Shown here: positions 23,731 through 32,436 of the stretch, one piece after another
How positions within the stretch are numbered: position 1 is the first letter of the stretch
How the letters are laid out: every line of letters begins with the position of its first letter
Assembly (NCBI GenBank): GCA_016841725.1
Contig: JAENYP010000018.1
Coordinates: 1-64,000 of the forward strand
From: Thermincola carboxydiphila
GTDB lineage: Bacteria > Bacillota > Thermincolia > Thermincolales > UBA2595
Direction of reading: 5' to 3'
Length of the DNA stretch: 64,000 bases
Translations under genes and position numbers: made by a program
Notes under the pieces: model-generated
What the model was told of the DNA's origin: nothing
The model's database searches: none
What the model saw: only the letters and a program-made list of their open reading frames with translations

Positions 23731-24717
23731 ATGACAGTCAAAGTCGGAATCCCTAGGGCGCTGTTGTTTTATTATTACTTTCCCATGTGGAACGGTTTTT
23801 TTAAGGCACTGGGAGTTGAAGTTATCTTATCCAGAAATACAACCAAAGGCATTCTTGATAAAGGTGTCAGGCAGTCGGTTGATGATGCCTGCCTGCCGGT
23901 AAAACTCTTTTTCGGGCATGTCCTTGATTTAAAGGACAGGGTTGATTACCTGTTTATACCACGGATGGTTAGTGTGGAACGAAAGGAATACATCTGTCCC
24001 AAGTTTCTGGGCCTGCCGGATATGATCAGGCACAATGTTCCGGACCTGCCGCCCATCATAGACATTACTGTGAATATGTCACGCAGGGAAAAAAACCTTT
24101 ACAAGGCTTTTGCCGAAGCAGGAAAGCTCTTCACAGCCAACCCGTTGGCCGTCCGCAAGGCTTTTCGCGCGGGGCTTGAGGAACAGGAGAGATTTCACCG
24201 GCTCAACCACCTGGGATACCTGCCTCATGAAACAATTGAACAGATGAGCAGAGGGCTGGTTAACCAGAACTATTCCCCGGCACAAACAGGAGATATGACA
24301 ATTGCTCTGGTTGGACACGGGTATAATATTTATGATTCATATATAAGTATGGACCTGATTGAAAAACTCAGGAATATGGGAGTAAGGATTGTTACCCCGG
24401 ATAACCTTACCGGCACAATTATTGAGGAAAAGTCCGATGAACTGCCCAAAAAGATGTTTTGGACCCTCGGTAAACGAATGATAGGTTCAGCATTTCATTA
24501 TATGAGGTCTGACAGGATAGACGGAATCATTCATGTTGCTTCATTTGGTTGTGGGCCGGATTCCTTTACGGGTGAAATAATTGAAAGACATCTGCGCAGG
24601 AGAAGGAACATCCCGTTCTTGAATCTGACAATTGATGAACATACCGGTGAAGCCGGAATAATCACCAGACTTGAGGCTTATGTGGATATGATCAGGTGGA
24701 GGAGGGCTGCACTATGA
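23731..24717 (+). CDS. CoA-dehydratase-activase-related protein (COG3580-like)
   Basis: A 328-residue protein starting MTVKVGIPRALLFYYYFPMW, the typical start of the DUF2229/COG3580 family related to the accessory domains of 2-hydroxyacyl-CoA dehydratase activators. Conserved cysteines occur in DDACLPVK, YICPKFLG and FGCGPDSF, which probably bind a cluster, and HTGEAGIITRLEAYVD near the end is a family signature. ATG 23731 has GAGGAGG upstream. It overlaps the next gene by four bases. The three-gene set is common in Clostridia and is likely to transfer electrons at very low potential with ATP. Confidence 0.85.
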   Translation: MTVKVGIPRALLFYYYFPMWNGFFKALGVEVILSRNTTKGILDKGVRQSVDDACLPVKLFFGHVLDLKDRVDYLFIPRMVSVERKEYICPKFLGLPDMIRHNVPDLPPIIDITVNMSRREKNLYKAFAEAGKLFTANPLAVRKAFRAGLEEQERFHRLNHLGYLPHETIEQMSRGLVNQNYSPAQTGDMTIALVGHGYNIYDSYISMDLIEKLRNMGVRIVTPDNLTGTIIEEKSDELPKKMFWTLGKRMIGSAFHYMRSDRIDGIIHVASFGCGPDSFTGEIIERHLRRRRNIPFLNLTIDEHTGEAGIITRLEAYVDMIRWRRAAL

Positions 24718-25847
24718 AAGTTACATTTCCTCACATGGGCAATATGTATATTTGTTTAAAAGCGCTTTTGACATCCCTGGGGGTTGAAGTGGTCGTGCCG
24801 CCAATGCCCAGCCAAAAGACGCTTACCCTGGGGACCCAGCATTCACCAGAATTTGCCTGCCTGCCCTTGAAAATCAACATGGGCAATTTCATTGAAGCAT
24901 ATGAACAGGGAGCTGATACTATCCTTATGGCAGGCGGGATCGGCCCCTGCAGGTTTGGCTATTATGCTCAGGTAGAGAGAGAGATTCTTGAGGACATGGG
25001 GCTGAAGATGAATATGGTTGTACTGGAACCGCCCCAGAAACACCTTTCGGAACTGCTGATAAACATACGGAAGGTTACAGGCAACCGCTCATGGGTTGAT
25101 ATCGTCAGGGCAATAAGGTTCGCTTGGTATAAGGCCAGGGCAGTTGATGAGGTGGAGGAAATCCTGCACCGGATAAGGCCGCGGGAATTTGAACCGGGAA
25201 GTGCAGACGCGGTTTATAAAAAAGCCCTTAAGTGGATTGATGATGCTCCGGACAGGAAAGAACTCAAAAAAGCAGTAGAGGCTGCCAGGCTGGAACTTGA
25301 CGCGATACCAATCGACAGGGAGCGGGAGGTTGTCAGAATCGGCATAGTCGGAGAAATCTATGTGATGCTGGAGCCTTTTGTTAACCTGGAGGTGGAGAGA
25401 CAGCTTGGCCGGCTTGGGGTAGAAGTGGAGCGCTCCATATACCTGAGTGAATGGATTAATGACCACTTATTCATGGGCCTGCTTAACATTAAGGGCAGCA
25501 AAGAGGCCCGGAAACTCGCGCCTCCCTATGTTAATCACTTTGTTGGCGGACATGGCCAAGAGACTATTGGGAGTACGGTTTTGTTTGCCAATCGTAAATA
25601 TGACGGGGTTATTCAGGTGCAGCCATTTACCTGTATGCCGGAGATTGTAGCTGAGAGCATTATCCCGACAGTGAGCCGGGATCTGGGAATTCCGACATTT
25701 TGCCTTATAGTTGATGAACACTCCGGTGATGCCGGGGTATTGACCAGACTGGAAGCATTTGTTGACCTCCTGGAAAGAAAAAAGGAAAAAAGCGCTGTAC
25801 CCGAGAGTACTGAAAAGAAAGGAGAACAGGTATGTTTGGATATTTAG
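24714..25847 (+). CDS. CoA-dehydratase-activase-related protein (COG3581-like)
   Basis: A 377-residue paralogue of the preceding product. MKVTFPHMGN and CLPLKINMGNF correspond to its first cysteine region, and GGIGPCRFGYYAQ and QPFTCMPE provide further cysteines. The C-terminal HSGDAGVLTRLEAFVDLL repeats the signature of the upstream gene. It starts at ATG 24714 inside the upstream stop and its end overlaps the ASKHA gene by 16 bases, so the three are tightly coupled and probably form one complex. Confidence 0.85.
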   Translation: MKVTFPHMGNMYICLKALLTSLGVEVVVPPMPSQKTLTLGTQHSPEFACLPLKINMGNFIEAYEQGADTILMAGGIGPCRFGYYAQVEREILEDMGLKMNMVVLEPPQKHLSELLINIRKVTGNRSWVDIVRAIRFAWYKARAVDEVEEILHRIRPREFEPGSADAVYKKALKWIDDAPDRKELKKAVEAARLELDAIPIDREREVVRIGIVGEIYVMLEPFVNLEVERQLGRLGVEVERSIYLSEWINDHLFMGLLNIKGSKEARKLAPPYVNHFVGGHGQETIGSTVLFANRKYDGVIQVQPFTCMPEIVAESIIPTVSRDLGIPTFCLIVDEHSGDAGVLTRLEAFVDLLERKKEKSAVPESTEKKGEQVCLDI

Positions 25848-26809
25848 GCATAGATGTGGGTTCTGTAAGTACAAATATTGTACTTATTGATGAGGATGAA
25901 AAGGTATGTGATTCCCTCTATATAAGGACACAGGGACAGCCGATAAAAGCTGTGCAGAAAGGCCTGGAGTATATCAGGGGGAGGATTTCTGACGAAATTG
26001 TAATTGGGGGTGTCGGCACAACCGGAAGCGGCAGGCATCTTGCCAGTATTATCGTGGGAGCCGATTCGGTAAAAAATGAGATTACATCCCATGCTGTTGC
26101 AGCCTCGAACCTGGTTCCGGGGGTCCAGACGGTCCTGGAAATAGGCGGACAGGACTCCAAGATAATTATCCTGAGGAATGGTGTTGTTGCCGATTTCGCC
26201 ATGAATACCGTTTGTGCGGCAGGGACCGGTTCATTTCTGGACCAGCAGGCTGCTAGACTTAATATACCGATAGAGGAGTTCGGGGATATTGCTTTAAAAG
26301 CCGGAAACCCGGTGCGGATAGCAGGAAGGTGTTCGGTTTTTGCCGAATCAGATATGATCCACAAACAGCAGATGGGACATAATCTTCCTGATATCCTGGC
26401 AGGCCTTTGTGATGCCCTGGTGCGGAATTACCTTAATAATATAGGTAAAGGCAAGGAGATACTGGAACCGGTAATTTTCCAGGGTGGTGTGGCAGCAAAT
26501 ATCGGGATTAAGAAGGCATTTGAAAAAACGCTTGGTGTGGAGGTTATTATCCCGGAGCATTATGATGTCATGGGAGCAGTCGGTGCAGCCATTCTGGCCC
26601 GGGATGCCGTCAGAAAAACCGGGACTACGTCTTTTAAGGGATTTGGAGTGGCAGAAGAGATGTTTGAAGCTACCAGCTTTGAATGCAAGGACTGTCCTAA
26701 TCTCTGTGAGGTAATACAAATCAAGGCCGGCGGACAAATAATGGCCCGGTGGAATGACAAGTGTGGCAAGTGGAGCAATGCAATTGGAGAGAAAAAGAAA
26801 ATTAGTTGA
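25832..26809 (+). CDS. Acyl-CoA dehydratase activase ATPase (BcrAD/HgdC type)
   Basis: A 325-residue ASKHA-fold ATPase. The first phosphate loop is GIDVGSVSTN, the second region has GTTGSGR and EIGGQDSKI, and the cluster cysteines lie in NTVCAAGTGSFLDQQ near residue 130 and AGRCSVFAESD near 170. HgdC-type activators use ATP hydrolysis to push an electron from a dimer-bridging [4Fe-4S] cluster into a partner enzyme. A C-terminal CKDCPNLC extension of about 50 residues adds further cysteines. No dehydratase subunit lies nearby, so the acceptor is unknown. The stop overlaps the promoter of the downstream transporter operon. Confidence 0.88.
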   Translation: MFGYLGIDVGSVSTNIVLIDEDEKVCDSLYIRTQGQPIKAVQKGLEYIRGRISDEIVIGGVGTTGSGRHLASIIVGADSVKNEITSHAVAASNLVPGVQTVLEIGGQDSKIIILRNGVVADFAMNTVCAAGTGSFLDQQAARLNIPIEEFGDIALKAGNPVRIAGRCSVFAESDMIHKQQMGHNLPDILAGLCDALVRNYLNNIGKGKEILEPVIFQGGVAANIGIKKAFEKTLGVEVIIPEHYDVMGAVGAAILARDAVRKTGTTSFKGFGVAEEMFEATSFECKDCPNLCEVIQIKAGGQIMARWNDKCGKWSNAIGEKKKIS

Positions 26810-26835
26810 CAGAGACTTTTGTATCATGGTAAACT
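26806..26835 (+). promoter_or_regulatory. Sigma-A promoter of the dctPQM operon
   Basis: TTGACA (26806-26811) and TAAACT (26830-26835) are separated by 18 bases. The -35 element overlaps the stop of the upstream gene. Transcription would begin near 26842, giving a leader of about 165 bases. Confidence 0.55.
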
Positions 26836-26846
26836 TTTAATAAATC

Positions 26847-26979
26847 CGGGAGACAAAAGGCAGGATACCCGGACCAGATGAGATGAGATATAAGACGAGT
26901 CGAGCATAGCTGAGGTGAGTTTGCTGCACTTATGGAGGATTTTACCAGCACTCATTTGAGGTGCTGGTTTTTGTTTGTC
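26847..26979 (+). promoter_or_regulatory. Predicted MtrB-type tryptophan attenuator, dctPQM leader
   Basis: The leader has a 5' stem-loop (CCGGG with CCCGG, about 26847-26872), then nine NAG triplets: CAG 26875, GAG 26880, GAG 26885, AAG 26892, GAG 26897, GAG 26902, TAG 26907, GAG 26912, GAG 26917. Spacers are 2 bases except one of 4. An intrinsic terminator follows (ACCAGCAC with GTGCTGGT, 26944-26968, and a T-run). The triplet end GTGAGT..GCTG (26916-26929) can pair with CAGCACTCAT of the terminator 5' arm. This is the layout of trp RNA-binding attenuation protein sites; occupancy would favour termination. Confidence 0.65.
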
Positions 26980-27006
26980 CATGAAATGATATAAGGAGGT
27001 AGAAAG

Positions 27007-28047
27007 TTGAAAAAGAAAATTGTGTTAAGTGTAATTTTAGTTGCATTCCTGGCTGCCGGGATAATTTTTTCGGGGTGCAGTTCAGGAGAAAAGGGTGCCC
27101 TTGGGGATGACAAGCAAATTACCCTGAGGTATGCATTTTTTGCGCCGGCCACCACCTTTCCGGCAAAACAGATGGAGAAGTGGAAGGAAGAACTTGAAAC
27201 CAGGACCAATGGAAAGGTCAAGGTGGAACTATTCCATGGTGGGACACTGCTGACAGATAAAAATATGTATGACGGTGTCAGGGACGGAGTGGCTGAGATT
27301 GGCCTGTCCTGCACTACATATGAACCGGGAAGGTTTCCGCTGATGGCGGTTGCAGACCTGCCTTCAGGGTTCACCAACTCCAAAGTTGCCAGCCAGGTGG
27401 TTTTTGACCTGGTAAGCGAGTACCCACCCGAAGCCTTCAAGGATTACAAAATTATTACCGCATTTGCCACAGAACCGTCACACCTGATGGTTAAAGAACC
27501 GGTTGCCAAATTGGAAGACCTTAAGGGACGCCAGTTGAGGATATCCGGCGCCCTGACCCCTGTATTGGAGGAACTGGGAGCTTCTCCGGTGGGGATGTCT
27601 ATGTCAGAAGTTCCTGAAGCTCTGCAGACCGGAATCGTTAAAGGTCTTGTCAGTTCCAGGGAAGTCCTTAAGGACCTGAAGCTTGCGGAAAATGCCAGGT
27701 ATACCACTGATTATCCGCTGACAATAACTACCTTTGTTGCAGTTATGAACAAGGATATATGGGAATCCCTGCCCCCTGATGTGCAGCAGGTAATAGACGA
27801 ACTGAGCGGTGAAATGGCAGTGTGGACCGGAGATTATATGGATAATCATGTCAAGGATGCCTTAGAATGGAGCAAGCAGGAATACGGGCTGCAGATGACA
27901 ACTCTGACACCGGAAGAAACGGCAAGATGGGATGCGAAACTAAAGCCTATTCAGGATAACTATGTTGCTGAAATGGAGGGCCAGGGACTTCCGGCAAAGG
28001 CTTATCAAAAGAGGCTCTATGAGCTTATAGAAAAATACAGTAACTAG
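27007..28047 (+). CDS. Tripartite transporter solute-binding protein (DctP family)
   Basis: A 346-residue lipoprotein: basic start, hydrophobic segment and lipobox FSGC near residue 23. The mature part is a DctP/TAXI-type binding protein (YAFFAPATTFPAKQMEKW at the start, a GRQLRISGA strand with the substrate arginine near residue 177, and the ALQTGIVKGLVSSREV motif). It hands its ligand to the DctQM permease by a sodium-coupled mechanism. The ligand is not evident. Similarity of its leader to a tryptophan attenuator suggests an aromatic acid. The start is TTG 27007 after AAGGAGG. Confidence 0.9.
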   Translation: MKKKIVLSVILVAFLAAGIIFSGCSSGEKGALGDDKQITLRYAFFAPATTFPAKQMEKWKEELETRTNGKVKVELFHGGTLLTDKNMYDGVRDGVAEIGLSCTTYEPGRFPLMAVADLPSGFTNSKVASQVVFDLVSEYPPEAFKDYKIITAFATEPSHLMVKEPVAKLEDLKGRQLRISGALTPVLEELGASPVGMSMSEVPEALQTGIVKGLVSSREVLKDLKLAENARYTTDYPLTITTFVAVMNKDIWESLPPDVQQVIDELSGEMAVWTGDYMDNHVKDALEWSKQEYGLQMTTLTPEETARWDAKLKPIQDNYVAEMEGQGLPAKAYQKRLYELIEKYSN

Positions 28048-28067
28048 CAATATGGGGGTGCTCTACT

Positions 28068-28601
28068 TTGGGGGTTTTAGAAGAACAAATTGTACGTGAA
28101 AGAAACAGGGATACAGTATCCCGGCTTGAAAGCCTAAGCAGGTATCTGAACACAGGGCTTGCCGTCATAGCAGGCTGCAGTCTGCTGCTGATGGTGCTGA
28201 CAGTTGTGGCAAACGCCGCAGCCCGGGAAATATCTGCTCCATATGCCGGGACTACCGAAATAGTCGGCTGGCTGGCAGCGGTGACGACAGCCTTTGGCCT
28301 GGGGTACACCCAGCTTAATAAAGGCTATGTTGATATTGAAGCACTGGTGGAAAGATTTCCAATGGGAGTTCAGAATGCTTTAAAAAGTATTATGCTTTTT
28401 GCCAGCACGATTTTCTTCGGACTTGTAAGCTGGAAGGTCTGTGTCTATGGGATTAATGTCGCTGAAAACGGCAACCTTTCCGAAACAATGGGAATTACCT
28501 TCTACCCCCTGATTTTTCTGGTAGCCCTTGGATTTGCAGGACTGACCCTGGCGCTTCTGGTGGACTTTCTTAAACAGGTAACCGGGGGTGTGGAGAAATG
28601 A
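28068..28601 (+). CDS. Tripartite transporter small permease (DctQ family)
   Basis: A 177-residue protein with four membrane helices (about residues 25-50, 65-85, 105-125 and 145-165), the DctQ pattern, including the NAAAREISAPYAGTTEI stretch in the first loop. It forms the membrane complex with DctM. TTG 28068 follows a weak ribosome site. It overlaps dctM by four bases. Confidence 0.9.
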   Translation: MGVLEEQIVRERNRDTVSRLESLSRYLNTGLAVIAGCSLLLMVLTVVANAAAREISAPYAGTTEIVGWLAAVTTAFGLGYTQLNKGYVDIEALVERFPMGVQNALKSIMLFASTIFFGLVSWKVCVYGINVAENGNLSETMGITFYPLIFLVALGFAGLTLALLVDFLKQVTGGVEK

Positions 28602-29887
28602 GCCTTTTGACAATGGCTATGGTCGGGATGCTGCTGCTGCTGGTGTTAATGCTGCTGAGAATGCCGATAAGTTTTGCCATGTTTATTGTGGGGTTCCTCG
28701 GCCTTATGGTTGTGGTTTCACCTACAGCTGCCTTCAATGTACTCAGTGCGGACCTGTGGAACCAGTTTTCCAGCTACTCTATGAGTGTCATCCCCTTGTA
28801 TATATTTATGGGTGAAATAGTGTTCCGGAGCGGTGTTACCGAAAGCCTTTTCAAGGCGGCATACAAATGGGTAGGGCAGTTCAGGGGCGGGATGGCAAGC
28901 ACAGTTATCCTGGCCAGTTCGGGTTTTGCCGCCATCTGCGGTTCAAACTCGGCGACTGCTGCAACCATGGGCACCATGGCCCTGCCGGAACTGAAAAAAT
29001 ACAAATATGATGAGACATTAAGCTCAGGTGTTGTGGCAGCAGGAGGTACCCTTGGGGTAGTGATTCCGCCCAGTACGGTACTGCTGGTTATTGCCCTCCA
29101 GACAGAACAGTCTGTCAGGCAGTTGTTTGTTTCCAGCATTATACCCGGGGTAATTCTGACCATGACCTTTCTGGCCATCGTGTATTTTCTGTGTATGAAA
29201 AACCCCGAATTGGGGCCGGCCGGGCCCAAGACGACTTTCGCAGAGAAACTCAGGTCACTGATAGGGGTTATTCCCACCCTGGCGCTGTTTATTTTTGTTA
29301 TCGGAGGCCTTTTGCGCGGCTGGTTTACCCCGACGGAGTCAGGCGCCTTTGGAGCCTTTGGGGCGCTGGTAATAGCGATTGTGATGCGGAAACTGACCTT
29401 TAACAATCTTAAGGACGCCATTTCGGGAACCCTGAAATCAGCAACAATGGTGATTACACTGATGATAGGGGCTATGGTGTTTGGGAGATTCCTTACCATA
29501 ACCAGGCTGCCGTACGATATTGCGGCCTGGACCGGTTCCCTGGATGTAGCCCCGGTACTTATACTGTCGGCTATCCTGGTGATATTCGTTATTGGCGGCG
29601 CACTGATGGATGCTCTGGGGTTCCTGATTATTTCGATCCCGATTTTTTTCCCTACTATCATCGCACTGGGATATGATCCGGTATGGTTTGCCGTGGTACT
29701 ATGCATGGTAACCACTGCCGGTGCCATCACACCACCGGTTGGGGTATCGGTTTTTGTGGTCAAGGGACTGACACCTGATACACCCATTATGTCAATTTTT
29801 AAGGGTGCGGGCTATTTCCTGGCTGCTTATGCGGTAGTTACCATTTTGCTTATTGCCTTTCCGAAGATTGTCACTTTTATGCTTTGA
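28598..29887 (+). CDS. Tripartite transporter large permease (DctM family)
   Basis: A 429-residue protein with about 11-12 membrane segments. The family stretches GSNSATAATMGTMALPE near residue 110, GGTLGVVIPPS and FTPTESGAFGAFGAL are visible. It is the ion-coupled transport subunit. The gene is last in the dctPQM operon and is followed by a long foldback element rather than a simple terminator. Confidence 0.93.
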   Translation: MSLLTMAMVGMLLLLVLMLLRMPISFAMFIVGFLGLMVVVSPTAAFNVLSADLWNQFSSYSMSVIPLYIFMGEIVFRSGVTESLFKAAYKWVGQFRGGMASTVILASSGFAAICGSNSATAATMGTMALPELKKYKYDETLSSGVVAAGGTLGVVIPPSTVLLVIALQTEQSVRQLFVSSIIPGVILTMTFLAIVYFLCMKNPELGPAGPKTTFAEKLRSLIGVIPTLALFIFVIGGLLRGWFTPTESGAFGAFGALVIAIVMRKLTFNNLKDAISGTLKSATMVITLMIGAMVFGRFLTITRLPYDIAAWTGSLDVAPVLILSAILVIFVIGGALMDALGFLIISIPIFFPTIIALGYDPVWFAVVLCMVTTAGAITPPVGVSVFVVKGLTPDTPIMSIFKGAGYFLAAYAVVTILLIAFPKIVTFML

Positions 29888-29892
29888 ATGTA

Positions 29893-30208
29893 GGCTCACG
29901 GAAATGACCGGGAATGAAATATGGTGAGCTGTTGCACCGATTTTCCGCATTGCCGCCTATGAGTCTAAGCTGCCGCCCACCGGCAACAAGGCAGCGTCCC
30001 CGAACTTGATAGCTCATTGGGGTTATTCTAATAAGATAGCCGCCTCTCGTTTTGGCAAGCCAAAACTTCCCGGCGGCTTTCGCTATCTTCGGACATGCGG
30101 GGACTCCCTGTCTTGTTGCCGGTGATACATAGCAAGACTCAGAACGGCGGCATTGCCAGGAAAATCTTGTACAACACCTCACCATATTCCTCGGTCATTT
30201 CCGGAGCC
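29893..30208. repeat. Long foldback element, family A, copy 2 (316 bp)
   Basis: The ends are GGCTCACGGAAATGACCGGG and, on the complementary strand, GGCTCCGGAAATGACCGAGG. The interior folds on itself as in copy 1: CCGGCAACAAGGCAGCG pairs with the segment ending CTTGTTGCCGG, and AAGATAGCCGCC pairs with GGCGGC..GCTATCTT. Where copy 1 has a G-C pair in the last stem, this copy has A-T, so pairing is kept. No coding sequence. It fills the gap between dctM and the opine-dehydrogenase gene. Confidence 0.85.
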
Positions 30209-30254
30209 AATGAAAAGAAAAAAATAACAAAAAAACTATAAGGAGATTTATGAA

Positions 30255-31343
30255 ATGGATATAGCTGTGATAGGAGGCGGCCATGGAGCTTATGCTGCGG
30301 CTGCCGACCTGGCAGAAAAAGGACACAGTGTCCGGTTATGGAGGCGTAACCGGGAGGAATTCCAGCCTGTTATCAAAAAACAGGCTATTATTTTAAAAGA
30401 TTATAATGGCACCAGGAGTGTTAGGCTGGCACTTGCCGGCAGCGACATTGCTGAGGTTGTCCAAGGCGCCCGGATCCTGGTAATTCCTCTTCCGGCTGTG
30501 GCACAGGAATCATTGGTGCAGGAACTGGCCCCCTGCCTGGAGGATGGGCAGGTAATCCTGCTCTGCCCGGGAACTTTCGGGAGTTTTGTGATGGCCGGGG
30601 GACTCAGAGAAAAGGGTTGTTCTGCCCGGGTTGTTTTTGCGGAAACAGGGACCCTTCCATACCTGGCGAGGAAACACGGGCCGGATACGGTTGCAGTCAC
30701 TACGCGGGCGACCCGCCTGCCAACCGGTGTTTTTCCGGCAGATAAATCTGATTATGCTTTTGAAATAATAAAAGAGGCTTATCCTGCAGCAGAGATGTTG
30801 ACAGATGCCCTTGACGGGGCGCTGATGAATGCGGGACCTATTATCCATCCCCCGCTGATAATGCTGAATGCCGGGCCCATTGAACACTTTGACTTCTGGG
30901 ATATTCACAATGAGGGTACCCAACCGGCTGTGCGCAGGGTCCATGATGCCCTGGATGCGGAGCGGATAGCTGTGAGGGAAGCCCTTGGCTACGGTCCGCC
31001 GCATTTTCCTCTTGCAGACCATTACAACAGTACCGGCGGAGATGAATGGATGTACGGGAATGCGGCTCACGAGAAGCTTGTTGACAGCAGTGACTGGCGG
31101 GAACGCCTGGATCTTTACGGGCACCGGTACATGACTGAGGACATTGCCTGTGGTCTGGCATTTCTGGTATCTGTGGCTGACTGGGCAGGAATTGATGTAC
31201 CTGTGGCCCGGGGGATATTGACTCTGGCGTCAGCGATTTTGGGCAGAGACCTGCGTTCCGGATCCAGAACTCTGGAAGGAATGGGTCTGAGAGGATTAAC
31301 GGATATGGAAATGAAGAAACTGCTGGCAGAGGGTGTATTTTAA
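30255..31343 (+). CDS. NAD/NADP octopine/nopaline dehydrogenase family protein
   Basis: A 362-residue dehydrogenase. The Rossmann dinucleotide motif is IAVIGGGHGAYAAAADLAEKG with the charged turn after it at RRNREEF; the C-terminal opine-dehydrogenase domain shows GPIIHPPLIMLNAGPIE near residue 195 and a conserved His-Asp region (HFPLADHYNST). Such enzymes reduce an imine formed between an amino acid and a 2-oxo acid. The substrate is unknown, but neighbours that handle aryl pyruvates make an aromatic 2-oxo or amino acid possible. AAGGAG precedes ATG 30255. The next gene overlaps the stop by one base. Confidence 0.85.
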   Translation: MDIAVIGGGHGAYAAAADLAEKGHSVRLWRRNREEFQPVIKKQAIILKDYNGTRSVRLALAGSDIAEVVQGARILVIPLPAVAQESLVQELAPCLEDGQVILLCPGTFGSFVMAGGLREKGCSARVVFAETGTLPYLARKHGPDTVAVTTRATRLPTGVFPADKSDYAFEIIKEAYPAAEMLTDALDGALMNAGPIIHPPLIMLNAGPIEHFDFWDIHNEGTQPAVRRVHDALDAERIAVREALGYGPPHFPLADHYNSTGGDEWMYGNAAHEKLVDSSDWRERLDLYGHRYMTEDIACGLAFLVSVADWAGIDVPVARGILTLASAILGRDLRSGSRTLEGMGLRGLTDMEMKKLLAEGVF

Positions 31344-32329
31344 TGATGAGGGATAAACCTGTTATTGCAGTAGTTGGCGCCGGGCGCATGGGCATAGGCA
31401 TCGCCCATGTTTTTGCATACTCCGGTTACAGAGTGAGGCTGCTTGACGCCCGGGACAGGTCTTCACAAGAGACACAACAGGTGTTGGGTTCAGCAGAGAG
31501 ACAGGTGAGGGAGACCCTGGCAATGCTGGCCTCACTTGGGGTGATGGAAGAAAACCAGGTGAACACAATCATGTCCCGGATTGGCTATTTCGGAATGGTA
31601 CAGGCGGAGGAAGCGCTTAAGGATGCCGGTGTGGTATTTGAAGCGGTTCCTGAAGTGATGGAAATAAAACGTAGTATTTTTGGTCTTATCAGCAGCCTTG
31701 CAGAAGAAAAAGCCCTTATTGCATCAACAACATCCACGTTTTTGTCTGATAGCCTGGCCGCTTTTGTAACTTCCCCGGAGAGGTTTATGAATACACACTG
31801 GCTGAACCCGGCCTACCTTATTCCACTTGTGGAAGTAAGTCCTGCAGAGGGTACAGGTTTTGCAGAGGTTGAAGCCATGGTCAGACTCCTTGAAGCAGCA
31901 GGCAAAGTTCCGGTCAAATGTGCGGCTTCCCCCGGTTTTATTGTGCCGCGCATCCAGGCATTGGCTATGAATGAGGCTGCCAGACTGGCAGAGGAGGGAG
32001 TTGCTTCTCCGGAAGACATCGATAAGGCAACAAGGGTTGGTTTCGGTCTGAGGTTTGCTGTCCTGGGACTTCTTGAATTCATTGACTGGGGTGGAGGAGA
32101 TATTCTGTATTATGCGGACAATTACCTCAAAGATGCCCTCAAAACAGACCGGTATGAGCCGCCCGAGATAATTGTGTCAAATATGGAGTCAGGCAGAACC
32201 GGCCTGAGAGCAGGAAAGGGGTTCTATGATTTCACCGGTTTGGATGTGGACTCATACCGGCGCGAAACAATCAAAAAGTTTGCCGACCTGCTGATTCACC
32301 TGGGCCTGTTTACCAGACCACCTCAATGA
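31343..32329 (+). CDS. 3-hydroxyacyl-CoA dehydrogenase family protein
   Basis: A 328-residue NAD-binding protein: VAVVGAGRMGIGIAHVFA-type N-terminus, the acidic LLDAR turn, and the STTSTFLSDSLA and MNTHWLNPAYLIPLVEVSP blocks that hold the catalytic Ser, His and Asn of the 3-hydroxyacyl-CoA dehydrogenase family. It lacks a crotonase domain. Members of this single-domain group include 3-hydroxybutyryl-CoA dehydrogenase and enzymes acting on small hydroxy acids such as carnitine or gulonate, so the substrate is open. It is coupled to the opine-dehydrogenase gene. Confidence 0.85.
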   Translation: MMRDKPVIAVVGAGRMGIGIAHVFAYSGYRVRLLDARDRSSQETQQVLGSAERQVRETLAMLASLGVMEENQVNTIMSRIGYFGMVQAEEALKDAGVVFEAVPEVMEIKRSIFGLISSLAEEKALIASTTSTFLSDSLAAFVTSPERFMNTHWLNPAYLIPLVEVSPAEGTGFAEVEAMVRLLEAAGKVPVKCAASPGFIVPRIQALAMNEAARLAEEGVASPEDIDKATRVGFGLRFAVLGLLEFIDWGGGDILYYADNYLKDALKTDRYEPPEIIVSNMESGRTGLRAGKGFYDFTGLDVDSYRRETIKKFADLLIHLGLFTRPPQ

Positions 32330-32357
32330 TGCCTGATAATTGGGGGGGCAATTTGTG

Positions 32358-32386
32358 CTGACAAATATTTAAAACTGTGTTACAAT
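32358..32386 (+). promoter_or_regulatory. Sigma-A promoter of the iorAB operon
   Basis: CTGACA (32358-32363) and TACAAT (32381-32386) are separated by 17 bases, one mismatch each to the consensus. Transcription would start near 32393, leaving a leader of about 225 bases. Confidence 0.6.
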
Positions 32387-32436
32387 TTAAATGTAAAAAT
32401 GTGACGAAACGGAGTGCGAAAATTACAAATTAAAAT

